Assembly (NCBI GenBank): GCA_039939375.1
Contig: JBDVJO010000001.1
Span: 124,001 to 188,000 of the forward strand
Reading direction: 5' to 3'
Length of the DNA: 64,000 nt
DNA from: Paracrocinitomix sp039939375
GTDB lineage: Bacteria > Bacteroidota > Bacteroidia > Flavobacteriales_D > Crocinitomicaceae
Shown here in pieces: positions 23,478-33,971 of this stretch. Each line of letters opens with the position of its first letter. The stretch's first letter is position 1. Under the pieces are notes generated by a model. It was not told the origin of the DNA, ran no database searches, and saw nothing but the letters and a program-made list of their open reading frames with translations. The position numbers were made by a program, and so were the translations under genes.

Positions 23478-24250
23478 GAGCGCCTAATGTACAAAGTTGG
23501 TGTAAAGTTAAGGTTTAGGTCAGTTAGAGAGAGTTTATCACACAATTCTCTAATAATAATGTCTGTTTCATTCACTTCTACAAACGATAACAGCCCTTTA
23601 TTTAGAGTATCTGCATAAAAAATAGAGATTTTAGTTTTGCTTAAAGCACAATTATTAATAACTCTCTTCATGTTTTTAATGCTGATGGCTGAATCTTCAT
23701 TGACCAGTTTAGTATTGATATAAAGTAAATTGAGTGAAAACAATTTTTGATCTAAAAAGCGACATAGAATTTCTGGTGTCAGTTCCGATTCAGTCTTGAA
23801 ACTGGAATTAAAAAGGCCGAAGTTTAAGTCAGTTGGATTGAATTCTTCATTTAAAACCAAGACATTTTCATCTAAACCAACAATTGTGTTCTTGATTCCT
23901 TTAATATTCAATGATTTTTTTTGGACCAAAATTAGATTCGAGTGCTCATTATCAAGAATTACTTTAACACCTTGATCTTGATAATAACAGAAACCCTTAG
24001 AAGACACAATTCCCAAATTGCGAATATCCTTTAAGTAAGAATCCATCAGTTCTTTAGCGTGCGCTATTTTTGCTTTCACCTCTGGGAATTTATCCCTGCC
24101 GGCACGCCTCAGTTTTTCCCAGCCAACAGGGGCCTCAAGGAAACAAACCAATTTGATATCCGTTCCAAAAAATGTTGCTAAGTTAACGGCAGAAGCTAGC
24201 AATGACTTATTCTCCTCAACTCCATTAATTACTGCAATAATTGATTTCAT
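23474..24250 (-). CDS. Universal stress protein-like two-domain protein
   Basis: A 258-residue soluble protein. Its start (MKSIIAVINGVEENKSLLASAVNLATFFGTDIKLV) is the beta1-loop-alpha1 of the USP fold, and a second degenerate copy covers about 135-258. The usual ATP-loop G-x2-G-x9-G(S/T) is not obvious, so it may not bind nucleotide. USP genes occur often in metal and anaerobic-stress operons. It is translationally coupled to the following peroxidase gene and 17 bases after the adaptor gene. Role unknown; the family call is moderate. Confidence 0.65.
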   Translation of the reverse strand: MKSIIAVINGVEENKSLLASAVNLATFFGTDIKLVCFLEAPVGWEKLRRAGRDKFPEVKAKIAHAKELMDSYLKDIRNLGIVSSKGFCYYQDQGVKVILDNEHSNLILVQKKSLNIKGIKNTIVGLDENVLVLNEEFNPTDLNFGLFNSSFKTESELTPEILCRFLDQKLFSLNLLYINTKLVNEDSAISIKNMKRVINNCALSKTKISIFYADTLNKGLLSFVEVNETDIIIRELCDKLSLTDLNLNFTPTLYIRRS

Positions 24251-24267
24251 AAAATGGGTTTTTCGTT

Positions 24268-26016
24268 TTAATTAAATTTCAGTTCATTCTTTATTTCGCC
24301 ACAGCCTAGCATCTTATCCCCGTAATAAGGGTTTCTAATTTTGTTTTCATTACTTAGCCAAAACCCTCCTTTTTTATTATTGGCCATAGGACAATACATT
24401 TCATAGGATTTACCACCTATACCAAAGGCTTTTGTCACATCAATCATTGTTGAGGAAAGCTGAGTAAATACTTTCCTTTGCTCAGTGATTTCTTTATTGT
24501 TTTCTATTGATTGTGCCTGTGTTGTGAGTTCATTCATATTTTTCATCCAATAGATATGTGCATCTCCTTTAATAAGTGCCATATCTGTTTTTTGAAGATT
24601 TAAGAGCAGCTTATTGCTTGCAATACTTGCTTGTTTATTATCTGAGTTAACTAAGCTTTCTTTGATTGTGTAATAACTATTTAAAACTAACTCTAACTGC
24701 TTTTTGAATTCTTTAGAGGTTGATGAAACATAATCTGGGATGTCATCAGATGCATTACCCTTGTCTGGACTGGAGAATTGATTCATCATACTCGCCTGGT
24801 TGTTTAACTGCGCAGAGGCATCAATTACAAATGCACCTTGTGTGACGACATATTCACCTGCAGATAAACCTGATTTTATTTCATAATTGTTCCCAATTGA
24901 AACACCCAGCACAACTTCTCTGTATTCAAAAGAAGGAATTTCTGTGTTTTCAAGTTGAACATAAACTACAGATCTAGTACCTGTCCACATTACGGCAGAT
25001 TTGGGAACAACTATTTCTGAAGAATTAACCTCATTGCCAATTAACTTGCCACGAACGAACATCTCTGGTTTTAAATTTGACGCAGTATTAGAAATCTCAG
25101 CTCTTACCTTGGCAGTTCTGGTTTGACTGTTTAAAACAGGGTCTATAAATACAATTCTCGACTCGTAGTTTTTGCCCGGATTTGAAGTTGTAGAAAAGGA
25201 AATGATGTCACCAACATTAACTGTGGAAATATCTTTTTCATAAACATCAAAAACCACCCACAAACTATTTAAGTTTTGGATCTCAAAAAGTACATTCCCC
25301 TCTTGCTTGTAGTCACCCACCGATACTTTTCTCTCATTAACAACTCCTGAATAAGCCGCGTAAATGTTAAAAGTTTCTATCACTTCTTCTTGAGATAAAA
25401 TCTCTTGTATTTGACTTTCAGTAATTTTCCAATACTTCAATTTGTTTTTGGCTGCTTCGAATAGCTGAGGCTGACTGCCCTTGATTTTCTGAGCTTCAAG
25501 TAATTCTTTTTGAGCTGTAATTAAAGTCGGAGAATATATTGAAGCAATCTTTTGACCCTTGTTCACTTTTTCACCCGTATAACTGACATATAACTTTTCA
25601 ATTCTACCGGGAATATGCGTTACTAGACTCGCTGAATTAGTTTCATTTACTTCGATTTTTCCTGAGAGTTCTAATTCAGAATTTTGGGAATTACTTCCTC
25701 CTACCAAAGTGGTTTGAATTTGTGAAATTTTGACAGCTTCCTCTGACATTTCAAGTACAAAGGCGTTGTCACTTGAGTTTTCATCCAAAGGAATTAAATC
25801 CATCCCACAAATCGGACAGGCGCCTGGCTCATTTTTCCGAATTTGAGGATGCATGGAACATGTCCAAATTTGTTCTGAATTCTCAGTGGCAGAATGGTTG
25901 TGATCACTTGATGTGGAGTCAGATGTTTTGTCACTACCTGCAAAGAATAGCCATCCTAAAAAAATGCCAACTGCAAGCGAACAAGCGATAACAATAATGG
26001 TTTTTCTATTCTTCAT
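24268..26016 (-). CDS. cusB: CusB-like Cu/Ag RND adaptor with metal-binding domains
   Basis: A 582-residue membrane-fusion protein. Residues 8-27 are a signal anchor. A heavy-metal-binding domain with WTCSMHPQIR and GACPICGMDL covers about 51-77, a Cys/Met/His-rich fold common in copper pumps. The adaptor core (barrel-sandwich, hairpin, beta-barrel) spans about 95-415, then a DUF3347-like helical domain (about 435-535) and a C-terminal motif YCPMANNKKGGFWL...NPYYGDKMLGCG (about 540-577). The C-terminal domains are typical of Bacteroidota CusB homologues and probably deliver Cu(I). It overlaps the DUF305 gene by 11 bases. Confidence 0.88.
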   Translation of the reverse strand: MKNRKTIIVIACSLAVGIFLGWLFFAGSDKTSDSTSSDHNHSATENSEQIWTCSMHPQIRKNEPGACPICGMDLIPLDENSSDNAFVLEMSEEAVKISQIQTTLVGGSNSQNSELELSGKIEVNETNSASLVTHIPGRIEKLYVSYTGEKVNKGQKIASIYSPTLITAQKELLEAQKIKGSQPQLFEAAKNKLKYWKITESQIQEILSQEEVIETFNIYAAYSGVVNERKVSVGDYKQEGNVLFEIQNLNSLWVVFDVYEKDISTVNVGDIISFSTTSNPGKNYESRIVFIDPVLNSQTRTAKVRAEISNTASNLKPEMFVRGKLIGNEVNSSEIVVPKSAVMWTGTRSVVYVQLENTEIPSFEYREVVLGVSIGNNYEIKSGLSAGEYVVTQGAFVIDASAQLNNQASMMNQFSSPDKGNASDDIPDYVSSTSKEFKKQLELVLNSYYTIKESLVNSDNKQASIASNKLLLNLQKTDMALIKGDAHIYWMKNMNELTTQAQSIENNKEITEQRKVFTQLSSTMIDVTKAFGIGGKSYEMYCPMANNKKGGFWLSNENKIRNPYYGDKMLGCGEIKNELKFN

Positions 26017-26464
26017 TTTCTAATCGATTAATCATTTCTTTCATTTGTGAAATTTCCTTCTCTTGAGCTTCAATAATATCATTTGCCAACTGTTGTACTT
26101 CTGGGTCTTCAAAATTGGCATTAGCGCTAGTTAAAATTGCAGATGAATGATGCGGAATCATGGCTTTCATCCATTGAATATCGCTAATTCCCGTCTGGTT
26201 TCTTAGCCCATAAAGACAGCCACTAAACACGAGAAGAGAAAATGAAAGAATGATGAGGTTGGCTTTTTTATTTTCATACATCTTCCTCATGAATAATAGC
26301 ATTGAAATGGCCATTGGAGCAACCATTAATAGAGTCATATAGGTCCTAGTCATGCTGAGCATCACATGATCAAACTCATAAGCGTTTAAAAACATGACTA
26401 CATACATGGTGATAAATGAAATGATCATCATCAGTCCGAATTTTTTGTAATTTGAATTTTTCAT
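26006..26464 (-). CDS. DUF305 membrane protein (metal-associated)
   Basis: A 152-residue protein with an N-terminal membrane segment near 10-28 and two more near 40-56 and 70-86. The C-terminal helical domain contains the DUF305 signature WMKAMIPHHSSAI and later EAQEKEISQMKEMI. DUF305 proteins have a ferritin-like four-helix fold and are frequent in copper-resistance operons; the HH pair and the Met residues may bind copper. Here the protein is between CopA and CusB. The domain is clear; the function is not established. Confidence 0.85.
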   Translation of the reverse strand: MKNSNYKKFGLMMIISFITMYVVMFLNAYEFDHVMLSMTRTYMTLLMVAPMAISMLLFMRKMYENKKANLIILSFSLLVFSGCLYGLRNQTGISDIQWMKAMIPHHSSAILTSANANFEDPEVQQLANDIIEAQEKEISQMKEMINRLENEE

Positions 26465-26486
26465 ATTGATTTCTTTTTTTTCGTTT

Positions 26487-28964
26487 TTATTTAATTGATT
26501 GAGCTCTTAATCTAAGTGCATTAGCAATAACTGAGACAGAGCTGAAACTCATGGCTAAAGCCGCTATCATGGGTGATAATAGCAAACCGAAGAATGGAAA
26601 TAAAACACCAGCTGCAATAGGAATTCCTATGGTATTATAAGCCAATGCGAAAAACAGATTTTGTTTAATGTTTTTCATCACTTTATGACTTAGTGTTCTT
26701 GCTTTCACAATTCCACTCAAGTCTCCTTTGACTAAGGTCACATCCGAACTTTCTATGGCGACATCTGTTCCAGTACCCATAGCGATTCCAACATCTGCCA
26801 AGGCTAAAGCTGGGGCATCATTAATACCATCTCCGGCCATTGCTACCAATAATCCTTTGCTTTGTAATTCTTCAACTTTTTTAAGTTTATCTTCAGGTAA
26901 GCAATCTGCCTCAAATTCATCTAAGTCAACTTCTTCGGCGACTGCTTTTGCGGTAAAGGCATTGTCACCTGTCATCATTATCACTTTAATTCCTTTTGCT
27001 TTTAGATTTTTAATTGCAAGTCGGCTAGTCTCTTTTATGGCGTCTGATATCACTACAAAGCCAACTAACTCTCTATTGACGGCAATGAATGGGACAGTTT
27101 TGCCTTTTTCTTGTTGTGCTTTTGAACGCTCTGCAATTTCTCCTGTTACTTGAATTGAATGTTCTAACATCAGTTTTTCATTGCCGATAAGTACTATTTT
27201 ATCATTAATGATGGCTTTTACACCCATACCAGTAATCGAGTCAAAGTCATCAATCTTTAAAAAGTCTACTTTGCTTTTTTTGGCGTATTCTACAGTTGCC
27301 TCAGCCAAAGGATGCTCACTATGAGAATTGACGGACGCCACTAATTGAATGAGCTCGTCCTTGGAGTAAGTTGAGGTTGAGATTACTTCTTCAACAGAAG
27401 GTTTTCCTACGGTAATTGTACCCGTCTTATCTACAATTAAAACATCAACTTTATTTAACTTCTCAAGAGATTCGGCATTTTTAATTAACACACCTTCTTG
27501 CGCGCCTTTTCCAACACCTACCATTACTGACATTGGAGTTGCTAATCCAAGGGCACAAGGACATGCTATGATTAAAACAGCAATCGCATTAACGAAAGCA
27601 TAAACTAATGTAGGTTCAGGACCTAAAAATTTCCATAGTATGAAAGTGATAATCGAAATCACAATCACAACGGGAACAAAGTATCCGGAGATTTTATCAG
27701 CTAAGTTTTGAATAGGAGCTTTACTCCGGCTTGCATTATTAACCATGTGAATGATTTGAGAAAGTAAGGTGTCAGAACCTACTTTTTCTGCTTTCATCAC
27801 GAAAGACTGATTTCCGTTTATAGTTCCTGACGTTACTTTATCATCTTCTGCTTTGTCTACGGGAACTGGTTCTCCTGTTATCATAGATTCATCAACAGAA
27901 CTTTTGCCTTCAGTGATTACACCATCAACAGGAATTTTATCACCTGGCTTAACCCTTAGAAGATCACCAATTTTGATGTCTTCAATACTGATTTCTTTTT
28001 CTTCACCATTTTCAATCTTAATGGCTTTATTTGGTGCCAGTTTTAAAAGTTCTTTTACTGCGTTGTTAGTTTTACTATGCGCTTTTGCCTCTAACAGCTG
28101 ACCCAATAAAACAAGCGTTAAAATGACTGTTGCTGCTTCGAAATAAACATGTACAGTTCCGAATTCAGTTTTAAAATCATTTGGAAATAAATCTGGAAAA
28201 ATCAAACCAAACAAACTGAATAGCCAAGCTACACCAGCACCAATACCAATGAGTGTAAACATGTTCAAATTCATTGTTTTTATTGAATTGTAAGCTCTTT
28301 TGAAAAACATCCAAGTAGCATAGAACACAACAGGGATGGATAGACCAAATTGGAGCCAGTTCCAGTACTTCATGTGCATTACATCATATAAAGGGTTATT
28401 CTCGAGCATTTCTGACATGGCAATCAAAAAGATTGGAAGTGTGAAAGCCGCAGCAATAATGAATTTCTTCAATAATTTTTTATACGTTTTTTGCTCAGCA
28501 GATTCACTCGCTTCTTTTGGAACCAAGTCCATTCCACATTTCGGACATGAACCTGGAGCATCTTTTACAACTTCAGGATGCATTGGACAGGTGTACTCTT
28601 CAGCTTGTCCACCAACAGATGCCTCAGCTACTAAATCCATCCCGCAAACAGGGCAATCTCCTGACTCATCATAAGTTTTGTCGCCTTCACAGTGCATTGG
28701 ACAATAATAAGTACCCTTAACACCTTTCTCTGCTTTCTCTTTTTTCTGAATCTCTGCATCTTTTGAGTGAATCATGTAGTTAGATCCTTCAAAAGGTTTT
28801 TGTAAATCCTCTAAAGCAATGTGTGCTTTCATTTCGATTTCAACGGTACCTTCATTCAGGTCAATATTGACTTGTGTTATATCTTCTATATTTTCTAAAG
28901 TGGTTTGAACATGGCTCTTGCATCCATTGCAAGTCATGCCTGATATTTTATATGTATGTTTCAT
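26487..28964 (-). CDS. copA: Cu(I)-exporting P1B ATPase CopA
   Basis: An 825-residue copper pump. The N-terminus has a heavy-metal-associated domain with GMTCNGC (Cys12, Cys15), then two copies of a CPMH...CP-x-CGMDLV metal-binding domain (about 86-113 and 124-150), matching those in the CusB adaptor. The transport motif is CPCALGLATP (C468-P469-C470), with DKTGTITVGKP as the phosphorylation loop and GDGINDAPALA later; a late-helix M-x-x-S-S pattern (ALAMSFSSVSV) fits Cu(I) transporters. It removes Cu(I) from the cytoplasm for periplasmic capture by the Cus pump encoded alongside. Gap to CusC is 22 bases; the same operon. Confidence 0.93.
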   Translation of the reverse strand: MKHTYKISGMTCNGCKSHVQTTLENIEDITQVNIDLNEGTVEIEMKAHIALEDLQKPFEGSNYMIHSKDAEIQKKEKAEKGVKGTYYCPMHCEGDKTYDESGDCPVCGMDLVAEASVGGQAEEYTCPMHPEVVKDAPGSCPKCGMDLVPKEASESAEQKTYKKLLKKFIIAAAFTLPIFLIAMSEMLENNPLYDVMHMKYWNWLQFGLSIPVVFYATWMFFKRAYNSIKTMNLNMFTLIGIGAGVAWLFSLFGLIFPDLFPNDFKTEFGTVHVYFEAATVILTLVLLGQLLEAKAHSKTNNAVKELLKLAPNKAIKIENGEEKEISIEDIKIGDLLRVKPGDKIPVDGVITEGKSSVDESMITGEPVPVDKAEDDKVTSGTINGNQSFVMKAEKVGSDTLLSQIIHMVNNASRSKAPIQNLADKISGYFVPVVIVISIITFILWKFLGPEPTLVYAFVNAIAVLIIACPCALGLATPMSVMVGVGKGAQEGVLIKNAESLEKLNKVDVLIVDKTGTITVGKPSVEEVISTSTYSKDELIQLVASVNSHSEHPLAEATVEYAKKSKVDFLKIDDFDSITGMGVKAIINDKIVLIGNEKLMLEHSIQVTGEIAERSKAQQEKGKTVPFIAVNRELVGFVVISDAIKETSRLAIKNLKAKGIKVIMMTGDNAFTAKAVAEEVDLDEFEADCLPEDKLKKVEELQSKGLLVAMAGDGINDAPALALADVGIAMGTGTDVAIESSDVTLVKGDLSGIVKARTLSHKVMKNIKQNLFFALAYNTIGIPIAAGVLFPFFGLLLSPMIAALAMSFSSVSVIANALRLRAQSIK

Positions 28965-28986
28965 TTTTCTAGATTTTTGTATTGTG

Positions 28987-30219
28987 TTAATAGGCGGTTA
29001 ACTTTTCTACTTTCGATATGTTTAATTTTACTTGCAATTTGGCTTGTAAAATATCCAGCTGGTAACCTAAAAGCTCCTTGTAAAGTTGAAGGACTTCATC
29101 AAACCCGGTAGCTCCACTGCTGTAGTTTGCGATAAGAATTTCAATTGTTTGTTCTGTAGTGACAATCTGTTTTTCATAGAAGAGTATCTGACTTAAATTC
29201 TTGTCGTAATCAGTTTTAATGTTGATGAGCTGGCGCATAATTAGATCTTCAAAAGCAATTTTTTGAAAATCAAGGCTCTCTTGAATAAGCTGCTCTTCTT
29301 TCTGAATTGAATTATTCTTTTTTTGATAAAGCGGAATCGAAAGCATGATTTTGGGTATTAATATATCTCTACCGTTATTGATTGGGCTTGCATCTGTTCG
29401 TTCCGAAACTAAACTATAGTCTATACCAAAGCCAATCATTGGAGCATTCATTTTTTGACTTAATGATTGTCGGTTCTCAGAGGCCAAACTTTGGTGACTT
29501 AAGCTTGCAATTTTGGGATGATTTTGAATGGTACTGCGAAAAGCGGAAGTGTCAAAATTGAGTGGCTCGATTTCACTGAAGTCTTCCGAGGGGATGATTT
29601 CATTATCGAGAGGTTCTTTTGTCAATTGATTGATTATTGCTGTTAACTGTTGGTTCTGAAAGTTGATTTCTATAATAGCCTGTTCTACTTTTTGCCTTTT
29701 CAGTTGCACGCGATAAACATCTGCAGTTGTAGCTTTTCCGCTTTCGACTTTGGATAAAGCAATTTGTTCTAATGAACTGTAAAGATTAATGTTTTCTTCC
29801 AGCACCTTTGTTTTTTGCAGATTACTCGCAAGGTTGTAATAAGCTTCTTTCATCTGATAGAATAAATCAAGTTTCAGACTTACTATTTCTTGATACTTAA
29901 TTTCAGAAATTTCAATCATCACAGATTCTTTAGACTTGAATGTGCCAAACCAGGGAAACATTTGAGACGCACTTAGCATGGTTGTTTGAGCACCAAGGCG
30001 TGTTTCTGGCCTTAAGGCTGGAATGCCTACTCCAAAAGAAGCATTAGGCAATTGACTTTCTTGTTCAATTTTTTCTTGAGCGGCCAAGAATTGGCTGTGA
30101 ACAGCTTGTAATTCTGAATTGTTTTCGACAAGCTTCTTTAGTAAATCATCCAAGCTTTGACTAAACGTGTTTAGACTACTAAATAAGCATAGTGATAATA
30201 TGATAATTCTATTTTTCAT
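28987..30219 (-). CDS. cusC: TolC-family outer-membrane factor (CusC-like)
   Basis: A 410-residue outer-membrane channel with a signal peptide ending near LNTFSQS. Two related helical halves are visible (about 25-200 and 215-405) with the long amphipathic helices and short strands of TolC proteins (for example SALYQMKEAYYNLA-like and later LQLYKELLGYQLDILQAKL). It overlaps the CusA gene by 11 bases and completes a separate-gene tripartite pump, in contrast to the fused CzcA-TolC at 4.6-9.0 kb. It carries Cu(I)/Ag(I) out of the cell with CusA and CusB. Confidence 0.85.
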   Translation of the reverse strand: MKNRIIILSLCLFSSLNTFSQSLDDLLKKLVENNSELQAVHSQFLAAQEKIEQESQLPNASFGVGIPALRPETRLGAQTTMLSASQMFPWFGTFKSKESVMIEISEIKYQEIVSLKLDLFYQMKEAYYNLASNLQKTKVLEENINLYSSLEQIALSKVESGKATTADVYRVQLKRQKVEQAIIEINFQNQQLTAIINQLTKEPLDNEIIPSEDFSEIEPLNFDTSAFRSTIQNHPKIASLSHQSLASENRQSLSQKMNAPMIGFGIDYSLVSERTDASPINNGRDILIPKIMLSIPLYQKKNNSIQKEEQLIQESLDFQKIAFEDLIMRQLINIKTDYDKNLSQILFYEKQIVTTEQTIEILIANYSSGATGFDEVLQLYKELLGYQLDILQAKLQVKLNISKVEKLTAY

Positions 30220-33200
30220 CTGATTGTGTTTTTAATTTTTTAATATCTAATCGCCATTCTTGCCATAAACAATACAATACAGGAACTGTGAACATGGTAA
30301 CCACGTTCAACACCATACCACCAAAAGAAGGAATGGCCATAGGTAACATAATATCGGCTCCTTTACCTGTAGAAGTCAGGACTGGCAATAGCGCAAGTAT
30401 TGTCGTTGCTGTGGTCATCATTGCTGGTTTGACTCTACGTAATCCACCTTCAACAACTGCATCTCTGATTTCTTTCTTTGTTTTTGGCTTATTCTTTTTG
30501 AAGCTGTCTTTCAAAAATGTTCCTACTAATACTCCATCATCTGTAGCAATGCCGAAGAGCGCTAAAAATCCTACCCAAACGGCGACACTTAAATTGATTG
30601 TACCCATCTGAAATAGATCACGCATATTGGTTCCGAATACATCAAAATTCATAAACCATTCTTGACCATACAGCCAGATCATAATGAATCCACCAGAAAA
30701 TGCTACAAACACTCCCGAAAACACAAACAATGAAGTCATGATGGATTTGAAGTGGAAATAGAGTATTAAAAGAATTAAAACTAAAGCGATTGGAACAACT
30801 AAACTTAGTCTTTCGTTAGCCCTCAGTTGCTGTTCATAATTCCCCGCAAATCGATAGGTGATGCCTTTTGGAACGACTAATTCACCTGTTTCAATTTTTT
30901 CAGTAATCAGTTTTTGAGCGTTTTGCACTACATCAACTTCTGCAAATCCATCCAGTTTATCAAAAAGCACAAATCCAATTAAAAAACCATCTTCACTTTT
31001 AATCGCTTGAGGGCCTTGTTCATACTTTATTTCAACTAAGTCTCCGAGTGGAACTTCATTGCCAGCAGGAGAATTGATTAAAATATTCTTGATTTTATCT
31101 GGATTATCTCTTAATTCTAGAGGGTAGCGCACACGAATGTTATACCGCTCTCGTCCTTCAACCGTTGAAGTCATAACCATTCCACCTATTGCAGTTTGAA
31201 TCTGATTCTGAACACTAACTATTGATAGACCATGCTTTGCTATCTCATCTCTTTTGATATCTAACATGAGATAGGGCTTGCCCACAATACGATCTGCAAA
31301 AACCGCTTCAATTTTCACACCTTCAACTTCTTTCAGGTATTTTTCTATTTCCTTTCCGAAAGCCTCAATCGTTTTTAAATCTCCCCCCTGAATTTTCACA
31401 CCCATTGGAGCACGCATTCCAGTTTGCAACATTACCAAGCGAGTTTCTATAGGTTGAAGTTTGGGAGCGGATGTTAATCCAGGTAATTTGGTTGCTGCCA
31501 CAATCTCATCCCAGATGTCATCTGGCGATTGAATATGATCTCTCCATTGTCTGAAGTATTTACCATTTTCATTTGGGATTAAATTACCCGTTGAATCTTT
31601 TTCATACTCACCATCCTTATTTACCAAATATCTGATTCTTCTTCCGTCATCATCAACTTTATATTCAGGTTTATAAAGAATGATGTTCTCGTACATTGAC
31701 ATTGGTGCTGGATCTAGAGAACTTTCAACTCTCCCAGCTTTTCCAACAACCATATCAACCTCAGGAATAGCCGTCACTGACATGTCTAGCAATCTCAGAT
31801 TTGATTCGTTCATCTGCATGCCTGTGTGAGGCATAGATGTTGGCATTAAAAGAAAAGAGCCTTCATTCAAACTTGGCATGAATTCTTGCCCAGTTTTGCT
31901 GAATATTTGATAGCCAGAAAACAATAGCAAGCATATCAATCCGACAAAAACGTACTTAATCTTAATTAAGAATCGAAGGATTTTTTCGTAATAATGTATG
32001 ACAACATAAAAGAAGCCAATTAGCATTCCGATAATTAGGGCAACAAAAATAAAATTCGTGAAGTTTGATTTGTTAACGCCCAGTGGCATCCAAATGGTAG
32101 CTAGAAGCCAAGCTACAATAGCAGCATAAAGTATGTTCTTAAAATATTCAAAACGTATTATCCAGGACTCAGATTTGGTATCCTTAAAATAAATAGAGCT
32201 AATACCAGTAACCCCAACAATCAGCCCAAATAGTCCGAAAAAAGAATAAGCAGTAAATAAGAGTATTATTGAAAAAACAGATAAGATGCCGTTCGTGATG
32301 TAAGGTGCAATCTTACCTTTACTTTTCAACTTAAATAGTTGTTCTGCAAGAGGAGGTAAAATCATTATAGCTACCATAATAGATGCTATTAGTGCAAAGG
32401 ATTTGGTAAACGCTAGGGGCCTGAATAATTTGCCTTCAGCCGCCTGCATTGTGAAAACAGGTAAGAAACTTACAATTGTTGTTGCTACAGCCGTTACAAC
32501 AGCTGATGCTACTTCAGTTGTTGCTAAGTAGACAGATGTTTTAATAGACTGGGTAGCGGGTGCTTCTTTGATTTTAAGGATCATGCTTTCTGTCAGGACA
32601 ATACCCATATCTACCATGGTCCCAACAGCAATAGCGATACCAGAGAGCGCAACTATGTTAGCATCTACCCCAAAATAACGCATAGCAATGAAACACATCA
32701 AAACGGCGACAGGTAAGGTCGCCGAAATCAATAAAGAAGACTTCAAATGCAAAAGCATCAAGAGCACTACAATTATTGTAATCAGTATCTCTAAACTTAA
32801 GGCTTCTTCAAGGGTGCCTATTGTTTCTTTTATCAAATTGGTTCTATCGTAAAAGGGAACTACAGTTAGTTGAGAAACTGTGCCGTCTGCGAGTGTTTTT
32901 GTAGGTAAACCGGTAGAGAGTTGATCAATTTTTTCTTTGACATTGTTAATTACTTCTATCGGGTTTGCGCCATATCTTGCAACAACAACTCCTCCAACAG
33001 CAGGTGCACCTGATTTATCTAAAATGCCTCTGCGAGTTGCTGGACCTAAATGAACATTTGCTACATCTTTAATACGAATTGGAACATTGTCTATCATTTT
33101 AACAACACTGCTCTCAATATCTTCAAGTGATTTGACGTAACCTAAACCTCTAACAAAATATTCAGCCTTATTGATTTCTACTGTTTGAGCTCCAATATCT

Positions 33201-33895
33201 AAGTTGCTCTGTTTTGTGGCTGCCATTACCTGCTCAAGCGAAACATCATAAATCCGCATTTTATCGGGGTCTACATCCACCTGGTATTCTTGTACAAATC
33301 CGCCAATGGATGCCACCTCAGAAACCCCTTCAGCAGATTGAATTGCATACTTTACATAAAAATCTTGAACGCTCCTGATTTCATTTAGATCCCAACCTCC
33401 AGTAGCATTACCTCTTTTATCCCTACCTTCTAGAGTATACCAGTAAATTTGACCCAATGCAGTAGCATCCGGACCTAGAGCTGGCTGCACGCCATCAGGT
33501 AACAGACCAGAGGGTAAGGAATTCAGTTTTTCGAGAATCCTGCTTCTGCTCCAGTAAAATTCAACATCTTCTTCAAATATCAAATAGATACTTGAAAAGC
33601 CAAACATTGAATTACTACGTACGCTTTTAACACCTGGAACTCCCAGTAAAGCAGAGGTTAATGGGTAAGTTATTTGATCTTCAACATCCTGTGGTGAGCG
33701 TCCCATCCATTTTGTAAAAACAATTTGTTGGTTTTCACCAATATCAGGAATTGCATCTACTGCAACAGGATCACGTGGCAAGCCACTATCGATTTCAAAT
33801 GGAGATGTGATTAAGCCCCATACAATGAAAAGCAATAGCATTAGCCAAGCAACAAGTTTATTGTCAAGAAAGAATTTTATTATACGATTTAACAT
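30209..33895 (-). CDS. cusA: CusA-like heavy-metal RND permease
   Basis: A 1228-residue HME-RND pump, about 180 residues longer than E. coli CusA. TM4 has GIAIAVGTMVDMGIVLTE with Asp429, the CusA-type single Asp, unlike the D/D/E triad of the fused CzcA. Extra length comes from an additional membrane block near 530-650 and from a hydrophilic insertion around 715-765 in the second periplasmic loop (KDGEYEKDSTGNLIPNENGKY). Of the three Met copper ligands known in E. coli CusA, only the first (in RLVMLQTG) seems present; the other two positions are Leu and a Gly/Ala segment. Copper specificity therefore rests mainly on context with CopA and CusB. Confidence 0.88.
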   Translation of the reverse strand: MLNRIIKFFLDNKLVAWLMLLLFIVWGLITSPFEIDSGLPRDPVAVDAIPDIGENQQIVFTKWMGRSPQDVEDQITYPLTSALLGVPGVKSVRSNSMFGFSSIYLIFEEDVEFYWSRSRILEKLNSLPSGLLPDGVQPALGPDATALGQIYWYTLEGRDKRGNATGGWDLNEIRSVQDFYVKYAIQSAEGVSEVASIGGFVQEYQVDVDPDKMRIYDVSLEQVMAATKQSNLDIGAQTVEINKAEYFVRGLGYVKSLEDIESSVVKMIDNVPIRIKDVANVHLGPATRRGILDKSGAPAVGGVVVARYGANPIEVINNVKEKIDQLSTGLPTKTLADGTVSQLTVVPFYDRTNLIKETIGTLEEALSLEILITIIVVLLMLLHLKSSLLISATLPVAVLMCFIAMRYFGVDANIVALSGIAIAVGTMVDMGIVLTESMILKIKEAPATQSIKTSVYLATTEVASAVVTAVATTIVSFLPVFTMQAAEGKLFRPLAFTKSFALIASIMVAIMILPPLAEQLFKLKSKGKIAPYITNGILSVFSIILLFTAYSFFGLFGLIVGVTGISSIYFKDTKSESWIIRFEYFKNILYAAIVAWLLATIWMPLGVNKSNFTNFIFVALIIGMLIGFFYVVIHYYEKILRFLIKIKYVFVGLICLLLFSGYQIFSKTGQEFMPSLNEGSFLLMPTSMPHTGMQMNESNLRLLDMSVTAIPEVDMVVGKAGRVESSLDPAPMSMYENIILYKPEYKVDDDGRRIRYLVNKDGEYEKDSTGNLIPNENGKYFRQWRDHIQSPDDIWDEIVAATKLPGLTSAPKLQPIETRLVMLQTGMRAPMGVKIQGGDLKTIEAFGKEIEKYLKEVEGVKIEAVFADRIVGKPYLMLDIKRDEIAKHGLSIVSVQNQIQTAIGGMVMTSTVEGRERYNIRVRYPLELRDNPDKIKNILINSPAGNEVPLGDLVEIKYEQGPQAIKSEDGFLIGFVLFDKLDGFAEVDVVQNAQKLITEKIETGELVVPKGITYRFAGNYEQQLRANERLSLVVPIALVLILLILYFHFKSIMTSLFVFSGVFVAFSGGFIMIWLYGQEWFMNFDVFGTNMRDLFQMGTINLSVAVWVGFLALFGIATDDGVLVGTFLKDSFKKNKPKTKKEIRDAVVEGGLRRVKPAMMTTATTILALLPVLTSTGKGADIMLPMAIPSFGGMVLNVVTMFTVPVLYCLWQEWRLDIKKLKTQSDEK

Positions 33896-33971
33896 TGATA
33901 ATTATTGAATTGAAACAATAGAAAATTGGTCCGCAAATAAGGTTTGCAGACGGTTCAAAACAATAATTAAA

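Noticed and set aside
26728..28720. Several plus-strand frames opposite the CopA gene
   Set aside because: CopA motifs are continuous across the region on the minus strand; the opposite frames are low-complexity shadows.
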